Position numbers and translations under genes: made by a program | DNA from: Lagopus muta | Taxonomy: Eukaryota; Chordata; Aves; Galliformes; Phasianidae | Direction of reading: 5' to 3' | Length of the DNA: 64,000 bases | Assembly (NCBI RefSeq): GCF_023343835.1 | Contig: NC_064435.1 | Coordinates: 60,099,634-60,163,633, forward strand | Notes under the pieces: model-generated | The model's input: only the letters and a program-made list of their open reading frames with translations | Database searches by the model: none | Told to the model about the DNA's origin: nothing | In this document: positions 35,616-49,020 of the stretch, in pieces | Position numbering within the stretch: position 1 is the first letter of the stretch | Layout of the letters: each line of letters begins with the position of its first letter

Positions 35616-36849
35616 CTAGATGGATAACACATTCAATTTTATTTTAGTGTGACCAAGTGACCTCTGTAAAATTGGTTCATGATAAGATATCACAGATGTA
35701 AATTGTGCCACAAAATAAAACTCATTCTGCCTATATTGCAACATATGCTCAGGTTTCCTTGTGAGTCTTTGATGCTCTTAACTTTGGAAATGTGACTTTC
35801 ATTGCAATTATCATGAAGAAACAAAAGTAAAAAATTCTCTTCTGTTCTTCTTTGCTTTCTACCTCCCCCCTCAACTCTACTTCTCTTTTTAATATTTTGT
35901 TCCTTGCCTCTATGTAGCCCTATCATGCTCCTTCCCCCAGTTTATTCTGTGAAAAAATATAACAGCTGCATCATCATACTGTCTTTCCTTCAAATATTAT
36001 TACCTTTCTATATTAAAAAACACTCTAATTTAAATATTTACCCAGAAAAACTGTAATTTCATCAATTTATGAAACTCCGGTATGCTTGATATCTCATAAG
36101 AAATTAAGTGCTGTCATTCAACTATCTGCTATGATTTAGCACAGAAAAATCATTCATATCAGCTGCACTGGCCCATGGATTGTCTGCAAGAAGGACAGCT
36201 AATGATTTCATTAAGCTTTCTTCTGCAGTTTTTTTTTTTTTTTTTTAAACTGCAGAGTGGTAACAGAGAAGATCATCATTTTCCCTGCAGGTAGCATCAC
36301 TTAATTCCCATGGGAGTCCCAGGAGGTTGAGGCTAGCTGTGCTGAGGTCTGTGACATATATCCATCCCTCTCTGCAGGAGGAGAAGAACACAGCCATTTA
36401 AAGAAGGCTGTCTTAACTGGATATCCCTTCTGTTCTTGTCTGCTTTTCCAGCATTTCCTGCTGTGCTAAGCCAAGGAAAGTTACAAGAAAAACATCTGAG
36501 TAATGAGGACAGTGCAGAGTTTTCATAAATAATTACAGAGCTGCTCCAAATCCATCACAGGCAGTTGTTTGCTACGCACACAGAAACAGTGGTTGCTGCA
36601 GGCCTTAAGGCAGCACGGAGAAGGACTCAGAGGTAGACACTAGAAAAGGACCCTGGAGGAACTGAATGAAAAAATAAGCATGAGAGGGAAAAGTAGGAAA
36701 ATACCTGAAAAAGAAAACCAACAAAAATACCATGGAAAGCCCAGTGCATACTGAAGGCTTAAGCTACATTTCTGCTCTACTAACACCAAGCCCCAGATAA
36801 CAGGGTATCCACCATCTCTCTGGGCAGCACTGGGATGGGATGCATGGAG

Positions 36850-36996
36850 GGGAAGTGGAAGCCCATCCCTGGAGACACTCAAGATCAGGCTGAGTGGGGC
36901 TGTGAGCAACCTGACATAGTTGTAAGTGTCCCTGCTCATTGCAGGGGAGCTGGACTAGGTGGCCTTTAAGGGTCCCTTCCAACTAAAATGATTGAT
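36850..36996 (+). mobile_element. CR1 3' end, plus orientation
   Basis: 'ggaagtggaagcccatccctggagacactcaagatcaggctg', 'gctgtgagcaacctgacatagttg', 'cattgcaggggagctggactaggtggcc' and a terminal 'aaaatgattgataaaa'. Just upstream, 36808-36826 reads like a short CR1 piece in the other orientation (ccaccatctctctgggcagc), so the 5' junction may be rearranged. Confidence 0.85.
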
Positions 36997-37762
36997 AAAA
37001 TTCATATCCCATTACTTTACCAATGTACAGACTTAGGACTGCTACAGCTCAGAAGTGCAAAAAGAAGATTCTTATGTTGCACGGAAGGCAAGGGGCTGGA
37101 TGAGACAGGAGACAACCAACGCACACAAAGCTGCTTCTGTAAAGTCAACAAAAATGTCAGGAAAAGAGCTAAGGGATTCATGTGTAGCAAGAAGGGAGGT
37201 GCTTTAAGAGGAGATGTGACAGGATTCAGTGATGTGAAGGGAGGACAAGAAGGACTCAAATCTGACAGCGGCTAAGATAAGAAGAAGTGAAACCTATCAT
37301 CTCAGGACAGCCTGAAGTTTGCTGGTGTGGCACTTGCTGTCACAAGAGCTCAGTTTTTGTTTTCCATATATCACATTTCTATGTATATTGAGCTTGACAT
37401 TTGCATAAGAGCCTTGTGATGTCTATAAACAGACAACTAAAAAAACCTCTTATTTCCATGATTAAAAACAATGTCCAATGCTGAGCTGATCCAAGCTGAC
37501 AATGAAAAATGCTGACTTGATGACAAAGACCAAAGTTAAAATTCAAATAATCCCTGAAAATAGGGATGGAAAAGGCCTATTATTTTACCATTCCAGGGCC
37601 CCAAGTCTTTTGGCCAAGAGAAATAACTTGCAAAGCCACTGAAGGTAGAACTCTTCACCAAATGACTGGAATACACAAGTGCCAGACCTTGGGAGTACAC
37701 GATTTCAGGGATTAATCTGTAATGTATGCCCCAGATGGATTTATTATGCTTTCAGTTGTGGG

Positions 37763-37764
37763 GT

Positions 37765-37842
<78 letters not shown>
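37763..37842. repeat. Compound microsatellite (GT)13(GA)27
   Basis: An uninterrupted GT array (37763-37788) passes directly into an uninterrupted GA array (37789-37842). On the GABBR2 sense strand it reads (TC)27 then (AC)13, a long pyrimidine tract followed by a CA repeat, in the intron about 2.1 kb upstream of the exon at 35498-35615. Perfect arrays of this length are usually length-polymorphic. Confidence 0.97.
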
Positions 37843-37845
<3 letters not shown>

Positions 37846-38991
37846 GGTCCCCTGTAAAAAGGTGGGGGTTCTAGTTTAAAGTAGAGCAGAAATTACATGT
37901 TCTATGCCTACTCACCCTTTACACCAACTGCCTATATATCACTCTGTGTGTTACTCTTAATAAACCCTTTCCTACCACTCTTGCAGATGACTCCTTTCAT
38001 ACACTGCATGTATTTCTGTACATACACAAGTTTTAATATTCCGTGTTAAGGAATACAGGCAGAATCCACAGACTGCCACAATATTAAGACTTTTTTTCTG
38101 TTCCTTATTTCTCCTTTCAAAATACAAAACAGTAGTGTAATACTTATTCGTTGTCAAGAGCTCTGAGCTATTTGGAAAAGGAGGTGTTAGATATTTATTA
38201 TGCAGCTATGGAAACTAGAATTTTTTTTTTCCCCCATTTACCTTTCATGTCAATAATGAAGATCAAGATTCTCACTTAGTAATATGCTTCCAGGAGCTGG
38301 AACTGAAAGAAAACCCACTATCTATCACCACATGCACTTAAACAACTTAAGGCTGGAGGAAACTGATTTTATATAGAGGAACCCAATTGAAAGCAAATGA
38401 GTTAAAGGTAATGGCAAATATTTGATCTCCTGATTTCTCTGAAGTTTAGCACTTCTGTTAGTGCTTCCCATCTTTTCTTCCACTGTTCATTAAGCATGCC
38501 ACATGAAAAATGCCCTTCATTCTCAGGGTACTGTCTGCCATTGCAGATGCTACTGAATATGTTGCACTCAGATGATCTAAATGCTTTCAAAATTGAATTT
38601 ACATTAGCCAGAAGCAGTTTCTATGTAATTTTCACCTTCTTAGACCTCAAACAGGAACTCAAAAGTCTGAATAAATGATGCCTGAGCACTTTCCATTCAA
38701 AAAACCATAGGGGAAAAAAGAAAAATAGATCTCAAGTGCTTCACACAGCACTCTATGATTGGTTCATTAGAAAATAAAACCTTCTACTCAGTTGTCAGCA
38801 AGAGTCAGGAGGCTTTAGGTTGGGACTTTTGCCCACATCAGCAGAGAAATTACTTCCAACAGCCAAGATCTGAGCTGCACAGGCACATCGTGTTACTGCT
38901 GTGGAGTGGCTTAACCAAGGGATCATTGTTGCCAGCTGCTTGCCAGAGGTGACTCCCTCCTTAGCACTGCCATCCCAATAACACCCCACAG

Positions 38992-39104
38992 CCTGGTTCC
39001 ATAGGGGGCCTCATGAGGGCAGATTAGAGGGGCACAATCACCTCCCTATCCCTGCTGGCCATCCCTATTTTGGTGCAGAGCAGGATAATGTTGGCCTTCA
39101 TGCA
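38992..39104 (-). mobile_element. CR1 ORF2-tail fragment, minus orientation
   Basis: 'ggttccatagggggcctcatgagggcagattagaggggcacaatcacctccctatccctgctggcc' is the reversed CR1 segment for the VIVPL-SALMRPPY region. Neither the 3' end nor the rest of the element is present, so it is an internal fragment. Confidence 0.85.
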
Positions 39105-41199
39105 TTTTAACTAATGCTAATCAGCTGTACACAGAAAGCACTACCACAGGTGCAATTTCTGGGATTTTGGGAAGCCCAGTTCTTCACATAACAGATTTTT
39201 GGTTGGCATTTGTGCACTGTAGCTTTATAGAACATTTTCATTATTACACTTTAGCAGCAATGCTCCTCCATTGGCTTATAACTTGTGTCAGGACTGCAAC
39301 TCACCCCACATTTTTCAATTCCACCACTGTTTCCTCTTTGCTAGAAAATACATTTTATGAGCCACAAAGATGTAAACATGGTTTAATGATGACTTATGAG
39401 ATCTGGCATAGATAACTTAGTCAATTTAGGAAAGAACACTGAAAACCTTAACGCTAAAGGCAGATTTTTAAAATTTACTGCATTTTTCCATGTTCCTAGG
39501 AAACTAGGAAGACTTCCTTCCATGTTATTGGGAAACTAGATCAGTCACTTTCTGCTTTTTACGCAAACAGGACGGAAAGAAAATAAAACCAAAAGACAAA
39601 TCAAAATGCTCACACCATCTGCTGGGTACATCTGAAAAAGTTCTCCATAGCAATGCCCACAGCACTCAGGAAGTCTAAGTCATGACTTCTCATAGTTATG
39701 TTAGGATTTTCTTTTTAATAGACAGCCAATAGGATTCTTTTCTGATTTTTACTACCGTGAATCAGAAGAAACTCCCTTTACTACAGATTCATTTCCGTGC
39801 AAGGAAAAGCAGAAACTGAACATCTGGCAGTTTGGTCTCCCCATAGAAATAGAAACAACCTCTAATTTCATGATTGAAATCCATTTGCTAGGCTTCATGG
39901 AAACTGGTATCTCAGTCTCTATATAAGGAAATAAAGAACTATCTTTTCTTTATAAAAAAAAAAAAAAAAAAAAAAAACAACATTCCTTAAAGCCTTGTGC
40001 ATCAGTGTTTTGAAAAGCCTTCCTTTGAATCTGTGTTTTCAATCTCAAGCTTAATGCTTGAATAAAATCAGCTTCATATAAATGTTTTTCCCTCTACTAC
40101 AGATGAACTCTGCTTTGCTTTGCATTTGCTAGCAACACTCCTTTGAAATCTGTTTTTCTTTGAGCTACTTTTACTTGGGGAGAAGCACTAAGAAACACCA
40201 GTGAGGTGACAACTGACAGTATGTAGGCATAGCTGACGTGCCAATGAATACTCCCAGTCCATTTACAGCAGTGAGTAAAAACTAACACTGGTTCTAAACA
40301 CAAATGACTTTCTGAGCAAGCTTGGGTGTCTGCAGCGAGAGAAATTGCATGAGTGGGGACCACTGCATGTCTGCACTTTGCTTCTTTCTGTACTTCCCAT
40401 AGTAGTGTTGCCATTCATTAATTTTTGTAATATACTGCTCTGAAACACGCTGGCAAAAGTCACAATAAATGGAGATTTGACTGGAGGATATTTTATCAGT
40501 TTGACTTTATGAGAAACTCTCACTATATATGAATCATTCATGTAGAAATAATTTCATTTAAGGAAATGTCAGATGGAAGTCAAATAGAATATGATTGTAG
40601 GATTTTAAGGGTAACAAAATTAGCCAACCCAAAAAAACATGCAGTATCTTACCACTGCATTTTTCTTGCAGAATCAAATTTAATCCTGATGCACATGCAC
40701 TTTCCACTTACTTATAGCTATCAGAATTTGTTCCTTGGAGAGGAGAAAGAAGTTCAGAAACTGATGAAAATGAGTAGAAAAGCCAAGAAGGAACCTCTTA
40801 CAGTGGTTTCTTCCATTTATTTACTGAAAACACCTGCTGTTAAGTGTTGTGAAAAGCTATTCTTAAAACCACATGGTTGAGCTCCCTGTTATGGCATATA
40901 GGGGCTCTGGAAACATGGTGGCTGATGCCCTGTACTGCAACATCTGTAGGGAAAATCCCAGGAAACATGGCCCAGGTTGCTCTGGCTCTGAGGAGGCTCT
41001 AGGCATAAATCTTGGAATATTCTTTCTTATGGGGTCTGGAGTATACTTATTTATGGTACCAGAGCTAGGGAGCTGTGGTAAAAGCCTCAGTGCTCTAGCT
41101 TATGGCAACTTCTAGGGAGTGCAGTGATAACCTCAGTAACTTTTATCTGTGCAATAGCTCTCACAGTAGAAATAACTTCAGCCTTCCTAGAGCATTCCT

Positions 41200-41356
41200 T
41201 ACTTATGCTTGAACACCGGCAGCCTCGGGCCATGACCATTGCCCTGGGGAACTTATTCTTTGCCCACTGCCCTCTGGTGAAGAACCTTTCCCTAATGCCC
41301 AACCTGACCTTCTCCTGACACTGCTCCATGGTGTTCCCTCAGGTCCTGTCACTGTG
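41200..41356 (-). mobile_element. CR1 fragment, minus orientation, GC-rich subfamily
   Basis: Reversed CR1 text with 'cccactgccctctggtgaagaacctttccctaatgcccaacctgacc' and 'gctccatggtgttccctcaggtcctgtcactg'. It is of the same kind as 16840-17062 and truncated at both ends. Confidence 0.75.
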
Positions 41357-44300
41357 AAGTTGAGGGAATGCCCCATGCAAACAATTTATATGCAACTGGG
41401 AAGCCATCTGAGGTCACATTCCACGGAGCATGCTGAGAATTGCCTGACTGCACAAAGCTAATACAGCCAAAGATAAAAGCCTGCATTAAGAAAGAAAACA
41501 AAACAAAAAGCAATCAAACCATAAACTGCAATCCACATTTTCTTAATTGCTTTTCTTATATGGCCAGTTGCTATAGATATCTTGGGAACATAATGGGTTT
41601 GTGAATAAGAGATGAGCATCCTAGATAATCTCTCTTTTTAAATGAGACATATTGAATTAAAATGTGCTGTAAAGAAGGAGTCCCCATCCCAGCAAAGAGT
41701 GAGCTACACTAGCAGCTATTACTAGCAACATCTAACTAGGGCCCCCAAAGTTATAAGGCTTTGCCAGAGATCAGGCAGTTATAGGAGAGCACATCTGGAT
41801 CTACATGCTCTGGTTAAAGTCATGTAGTATTAGGCTCCTAAATCTGTATTTGAGGTAACTGGCAGGGGTGGGAAGGGATGAAAAGAATCAGATAACCTCC
41901 TTTGGCACTCAGCTATAGGCTGGAAGTTTTGACTCTGGGCAATTTTTACAGATCAGAAATCTACTGAAGTGTGCTACGACATTAAAGTTTCATTAGGACT
42001 TGTTAGAGATGCATTGCATAAATCCTGCGTTATTATCTGTCCTCTGAAGTGCAGTGCTCTGGGTCTGTGTAAGCAATAGGGCTATGCTGCATTGCATGTG
42101 TGAACTTCTCCAGAATAGCAAGGAGTTTTGCAAGGAGGATTGACACAGGATTCAGCCATGTCCACCAGATCAGTGGCAAGTGATCTGCTACAATCTTTAG
42201 CTCTAAGTCAGCTGTTAACTTTAGCATCTCTCTTCACTACATTACTACCTATTTCTCAGCTCACACTTTCTACAAGGTCCAAGCTAGGCAAGAACCTTGT
42301 CATCACCCCTAAGCCACATTGGGCAGGCTTTCCCTTTTGCAAATGGAGGTGACACATGGCCCCTTCTAGGTCATGATAATAAAATATTAGCATCTTTGGA
42401 AGCTTGGCAAAGTACCATCAGAGATGCATAATTTCAGGGTTCCGTACTTGCATTTACAGAAAGTAATATGAAATGCATGGCTACAGAAAACATAGTTATG
42501 TCAGACAGAGTTAGCTTTCCCATAGCCATAAGGGCCAGAATTTCTTTAAGTAACGTTTAAGTGATGTCTGTATGCATCTGCACAGAAGCAGCAGTGATTC
42601 AGCAGCATGAGTGCTCCAAAGCCTTATTATTTTGATTGCATTAGCAAATTTAAATTAAGCACATAGGTTGACTATTGAGATAAGATGCAGGGAGAAACAC
42701 AGAGGAGACTCAGATGTAGCAAAGGAAGGGAAACAGGCAACAAGCAGAAGACACAGGCACGGAGGGGAAGAAGATCCTATCATGAGTTATTTAATGTGGT
42801 GACTCAAAGATTGGAGGTTTGAATATCAAAGTACTATGTAATACTCATATTTGAGGCATTTGCCCTCAAGTGTGAGACTAAGCTTTGGAAACTGCTGGCT
42901 GGAAACTGAGATGCAGGTTGCCTGCATCCCCCACATCAATGCTCTAACATACTCAGTGCAAACATGACCAAGGAAAACCATCTTTCTCTCCCTCTCTTCC
43001 TTGAGCTTTATGCAGTAGGTCTATTCAGAAAACTGTCCAGCAACTACAGTATGCAGGAGAATATCTATTCTGTAAATCCCAATTGCATGCAATTCCCATC
43101 TACTGAGGACATAAAGACTCATTACATAAAGGTGTTCTTAAATATATACTCAAAACTGAAAAGTAGAAGTTAAGGTACCAATCAAGGATCAACTTGGGAA
43201 TGCAGACAATCTTGGATGCTGGTACTTAAAGCAGCAGTAAACATGATTGCTTTCTGTAAACATAGTCACAAATAAGTGCATAAAGGTTATACTTCTTGAT
43301 TTCTTCGCCAGCATCCTACTGCTAATGGGGTGCAACCTGATGTGGGAAGCATCCAGTCCTAAATTTATATCCAACGTATCTCTTGAGAATCATTTTTGTC
43401 TCCCATATCTAAACTTAGATGGCCTGTTGGCACGATGCAACGTATCTTTTCTGCTTGAAATATTATTCATGATTTATAATTTTTTCCCAAAGCATCTGAC
43501 ATGCGTGGAACATTCTATGTGCTCCTTTTGAACACTTGGTAAAACTGCCTCATCCCACTCAGTGATGTTAGTTCTTGTTGCTGATCTCAGCCCAATAATC
43601 ACACGCCTCCAGCAGCTATTTACGTTTTCCTTTTCCTCCTTGTCTTCCTTTCCCCCCTTCTGTTTTTCAATTTTAAAAAGGACACTGGGAACCCTGTAGA
43701 GCTCTTCCCTTTTTTTTTTTTTTTTTGCTAAAGTTACACAACCAAACATATACCCGGGCTAAAACAAAGAACCCCATGAGAACATAAACTTTTCCAAGTG
43801 CTCTTTCAGTATACTTCAAAAACATATATGAAGAGTTGCTGTTGTTTTAAAATAATTCTTCAACAACTATATTCACAGGAGTAGTTTTAGTTTCACATAA
43901 CCAATAGAGAACCTGAGCACAGGTTTGCAACTGTACAACTTTCCTATGCAGGGCTTTTTTCATCTAATATAATAATATTCAGCTGTACAAAGTCATTTGC
44001 CAAAATTCACAAAGTAGATCAATTCTACAGTCAGAAATGGAAACTGGGTGTCCTGGCTTCCACTTTATTGTCCTATACACCAGATCTTATTGCTTCCCCA
44101 AAGTGAAATAGCTTTAATGGAACCAGTTCTTTCACATATATTTCTTCAGGGACCTATGCAAGAGACCTGGTAGAAACAACTTAGGAATATTTCAGTAGTC
44201 ATGAAATCCTTTTTTATCAGTTCCTAGGGAAGAATTTTCATACATGAGTGCCTTCAATTCTACATTTAGAGTCCAAATCAGCACTGAAATATTTACATGC

Positions 44301-44710
44301 TTCTATTCTATGTACTTTATAGCAGTGTCCCAAAACAAAATTTGAACACCTATTCAAATGAGCACATATTAAATTGGGCTTCCTGCTGTTGATGGCTGGC
44401 ACAATTAACTCTTACAACATCTCAAGCATTGTACAATTCCATCCATTCTGAACACAAATTTGTTTTTAAAAGTTTCCTACTTCACCTTGTGTACTATACA
44501 CTTAAGGCATACAGTAGAAGAGGTATGTACAGAAAAATCACTACTCAGTATCATACAATTTATAATATGACTCTGCATGCTTTCCACTACACAACCAAAA
44601 CATTTGAAATGTATCTCACTAAGATATGAGCACTCTGGAACCAATCCAATGAGATTGGCATTCCGGTATTCAAAACCTTTTTGGGTTAAGCTAATAGATT
44701 TCACTCTCAC

Positions 44711-44840
44711 CTTTGCTGTCTGTAAAGTTCCGTATACTGAGAATGTCATTGAGATCCTGATAGTGGTTCTGCTTAATGTACGTTGTTTTCTCAGGTGTGT
44801 CCTGAAGCTGCATTGTGACCTCTTCTAGGTCTTTGTCCAG
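44711..44840 (-). CDS. GABBR2: GABBR2 coding exon (second half of coiled coil)
   Basis: A 130-base exon, phase 0 in and phase 1 out. It reads [20 protein letters not shown] and then [23 protein letters not shown] plus the first base of the next codon. The acceptor is GTTTTGCAG and the donor G|GTGAGAG. The leucine heptads (LDKDLEE..MQLQ) continue the parallel coiled coil begun in the previous exon. That coil binds the GABBR1 coiled coil and masks its endoplasmic-reticulum retention signal, so only heterodimers leave the ER. The last residues ([10 protein letters not shown]) differ from the mammalian form as I recall it. Skipping would shift the frame. Confidence 0.96.
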
Positions 44841-46627
<1,787 letters not shown>

Positions 46628-46828
46628 TTACAAGCCTTAAGAAATCCTGTAGAAGGTTTTGTGTTTGCAGCTAGTTCTTTTGTACCCCAAGTATTCGAAA
46701 GGTGTTCCTTTCTGACTTTCAAATACAAAACACTGGAAAGTGAGTAGCACCTGAGGCAATTTCTGAATAAATTCACAGAATAGGTAGAATTAGAATGATT
46801 TTGCAGAGGGAAGAGTTAAAAAAAAGTT

Positions 46829-47145
46829 CACAAAATCACAGAACTGCCCAGATTGGTAGGGACCTCAAGAATCATGAATCTCCAATCTTCCTGCCACAGG
46901 CAGTGCCACCAACCTCCCCATTTAATACTAGACCAGGTTGCCCAGGGCCCCATCCAACCTGACCTTGAACACGTCCTCAAAACCTCTGTGGGCAGCCTGT
47001 TCCAGCACCTCACCACTCTCTCTGTGAAGAACCTCCCCCTAATATCCAACCTAAATCTTCCTTCCCTCAACTTAAAGCCATTTCCCCTTGCCCTACTGCT
47101 ATCTACCCTTTCAAAGAGTTGACTCCCCTCCTGTTTGTAGGCTCC
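46829..47145 (-). mobile_element. CR1 3' half, minus orientation, split by an LTR
   Basis: It starts with the reversed end 'aaaatcacagaactgcccagattggtagggacctc' and runs to 'gactcccctcctgtttgtaggctcc', where an LTR begins. Element text resumes at 47469, after the LTR, with the next part of the same CR1 consensus (tactggaaggctgcaatt). Confidence 0.93.
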
Positions 47146-47468
47146 TGTATAATCAGTGAATATACGGATATACAAGAAAGTTAGGCTAAACAGGTTATCA
47201 GGCTAAACGTGTTATCATGCTAAAGAAGAACAGATAAAATGCTTACCCTTGTCCTGGGCTTGCTGAGAAAACTCCAAGAGGAGCAATCTCCAAAAGAGAT
47301 CCCCACTGGTAGTCAGCTCTTAAATGGGGTCTAGGAGAGGTGGATCCATGCTCCACCCCTTCCAGCAGCACAGCTGAATTGCCTTCAGCTGTGCACCCAG
47401 GGCTGAATCATTGCTTGCCTCAGGTGCTCTATCAGAGGTTCAGGCTGTGGTTTAGCAGTTCCCATACA
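47146..47468 (-). mobile_element. Solo LTR of an endogenous retrovirus, inserted in CR1
   Basis: A 323-base insert with ends TGTAT...ATACA, the TG...CA pattern of LTRs, is flanked by near-identical 5-base sequences (GCTCC at 47141-47145, GCTCT at 47469-47473), consistent with a target-site duplication. It breaks a CR1 copy whose text is continuous on either side. Orientation is judged from a TATA-like ATTTAAGA on the minus strand (near 47320) placed between a longer U3-like part and a shorter R/U5-like part. There is no internal retroviral region, so it is a solo LTR left by recombination. The family is not identified. Confidence 0.75.
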
Positions 47469-47830
47469 GCTCTCTCTAGGTACTGGAAGGCTGCAATTAG
47501 GTCACCCTGCAGCTTTCCTTTCTCCAGGTTGAACAAGCTCAGCTCCCTTAGCCCCTCATTGTAGGGGAGGTGCTCCAGCCCTCTGATCATCTTTATGGCT
47601 CTCCTTTGGACTATCTCTAACATTTGCCTGTCTTTCTTGTACTGGGGGCCCCAGACCTGGACATAGTACTCCAGATGGGGTCTCACAAGAGCAGAGAAGA
47701 GAGGGACGATCACCTCCCTGTCCCTGTTGGCCACCTCTCTTCTGATGGAGCCCAGGATGCCATTTGCTTTCTGAGCTGCAAGAGCACACTGCTGGCTCAT
47801 GTTAAGTTTTTCATCCACCAACTTGGAAAA
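47469..47830 (-). mobile_element. CR1 ORF2-tail half, minus orientation, continuation after LTR
   Basis: It continues the CR1 copy cut by the LTR: 'tactggaaggctgcaattaggtcaccctgcagc' to 'ctgctggctcatgttaag'. On the minus strand it reads [20 protein letters not shown] and [23 protein letters not shown]-terminal peptides that are still open for 134 codons (47432-47836). It is one of the better preserved CR1 frames in the window. Confidence 0.93.
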
Positions 47831-48794
47831 ACTCATTTAAAATATATTAGCCTGGACTTAATTAAAGATATATTTCAGTATTTTGTCAAAAATCTCTTTA
47901 TCCTTCATTGACATCTTTATGCTTTCAAAGAATATTTTCTCTCCTTAAGAAAACCGAAAAAACAACAAACCCAAGCCCTTCACTCCCCAAACACAGCTTT
48001 GCGTGAAATTTCTTCTTTCCTACTGTTAGAAGTAACATTCAAGCAGAGAGACATGGAGTATTAATAGAAAGAACCCTAGGGAGATTGCACTCTGGAGACA
48101 ACAGAAACTTAATTAGGTTTTAGGGACCAAAATAAAACAAATCTGTTCAAATAAATTCAATAAGCCACCTAAAAAAAGGTTAACCTTAAACATATTTAAT
48201 TTAAACAAGTATAAGTAAGGTTTAACATTCAGTGACAATGTGAAAATATGAAGAGAGAAAGCTACTAGTGGTTTGGCAAGGAGGTGAGATCTTTTCAGAG
48301 TACTCTAAAGAATACAGAACTTATGATTACTTGCCGAGCATACACATATATTTATATACAAATAGAGCTGAAGGAGCTCCTGCCTGGAGAACATGGATAT
48401 GATTTCATAAATCCAATGCTGCTGAGTTGTCTGAAAAGATGAAAGGAGAAGGAATTTTGTAAGTACTGTACCTCCATATTTTGTAGTATAGCCATGACTC
48501 ATAATCGGTTCACCTTATTCTTGCAAGCATGACCACTCCACAGTTGTGGTGGCATGAAGTAAAGGACTAAATTCTGATACAGACATGACTGATCTGACAC
48601 TGAACCAGTTCCTCCCTGACATGAGTTTACAGACCAAGTCTGTAGATGGAGATAATGTGCTAAGTTTAAAGACAATAGACTGCATTTCTTTAGGTGATTA
48701 AGGACATGCAGAAGGCTCAGATCTTAAGTGACCACTTCACATTAGCCCTTACTTGCAATAATTGTTTTCAGGAATCCCATCCCTCTGGAACCCC

Positions 48795-49020
48795 AAGCCA
48801 GTTAAACATCAATTCATGCAACCTGATGAGGTGCATCCCCAAGGACTGAGGAAGCTGACTGATGTCACTGCAAGGCCACTCTCAATTATCTTTGGAAGCT
48901 GATGCTAATCAGGATAGGCTCATGAGCACTGGGAGAGAGATGTTACAGATGTGTTCAAGAAAGTTGAGAATGAGGATCTAGGGAACTACTGGCCATCTGT
49001 CTTCACCTCAGTCCATGAAA
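48795..49020 (+). mobile_element. Old CR1-like reverse-transcriptase fragment
   Basis: In plus orientation 'caacctgatgaggtgcatccccaaggactgaggaagctg' and 'gcaaggccactctcaattatctttgg' match the N-terminal RT block of CR1 ORF2 (PDEVHPQGLRKL..ARPLSIIF). They are followed by 'gaggatctagggaactactggcc' (the DPGNYRP block). Frames are broken. This is a different and more upstream part of ORF2 than the other copies here, and it is far more diverged. Confidence 0.65.

Larger units (their letters stand above)
35616..44710 (-). other. GABBR2: GABBR2 intron
   Basis: A 9095-base phase-1 intron (donor GTGAGAGTGA). It contains CR1 fragments at 36850, 38992 and 41200, the (GT)13(GA)27 repeat, and homopolymer runs at 36229-36246 (T), 39954-39977 (A) and 43710-43726 (T). 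The remainder is AT-rich unique sequence without a supported gene. Confidence 0.85.

Noticed and set aside
37679..37879. 66-codon ORF with a (CV)n(RE)n pattern
   Set aside because: It is the translation of the (GT)(GA) microsatellite.
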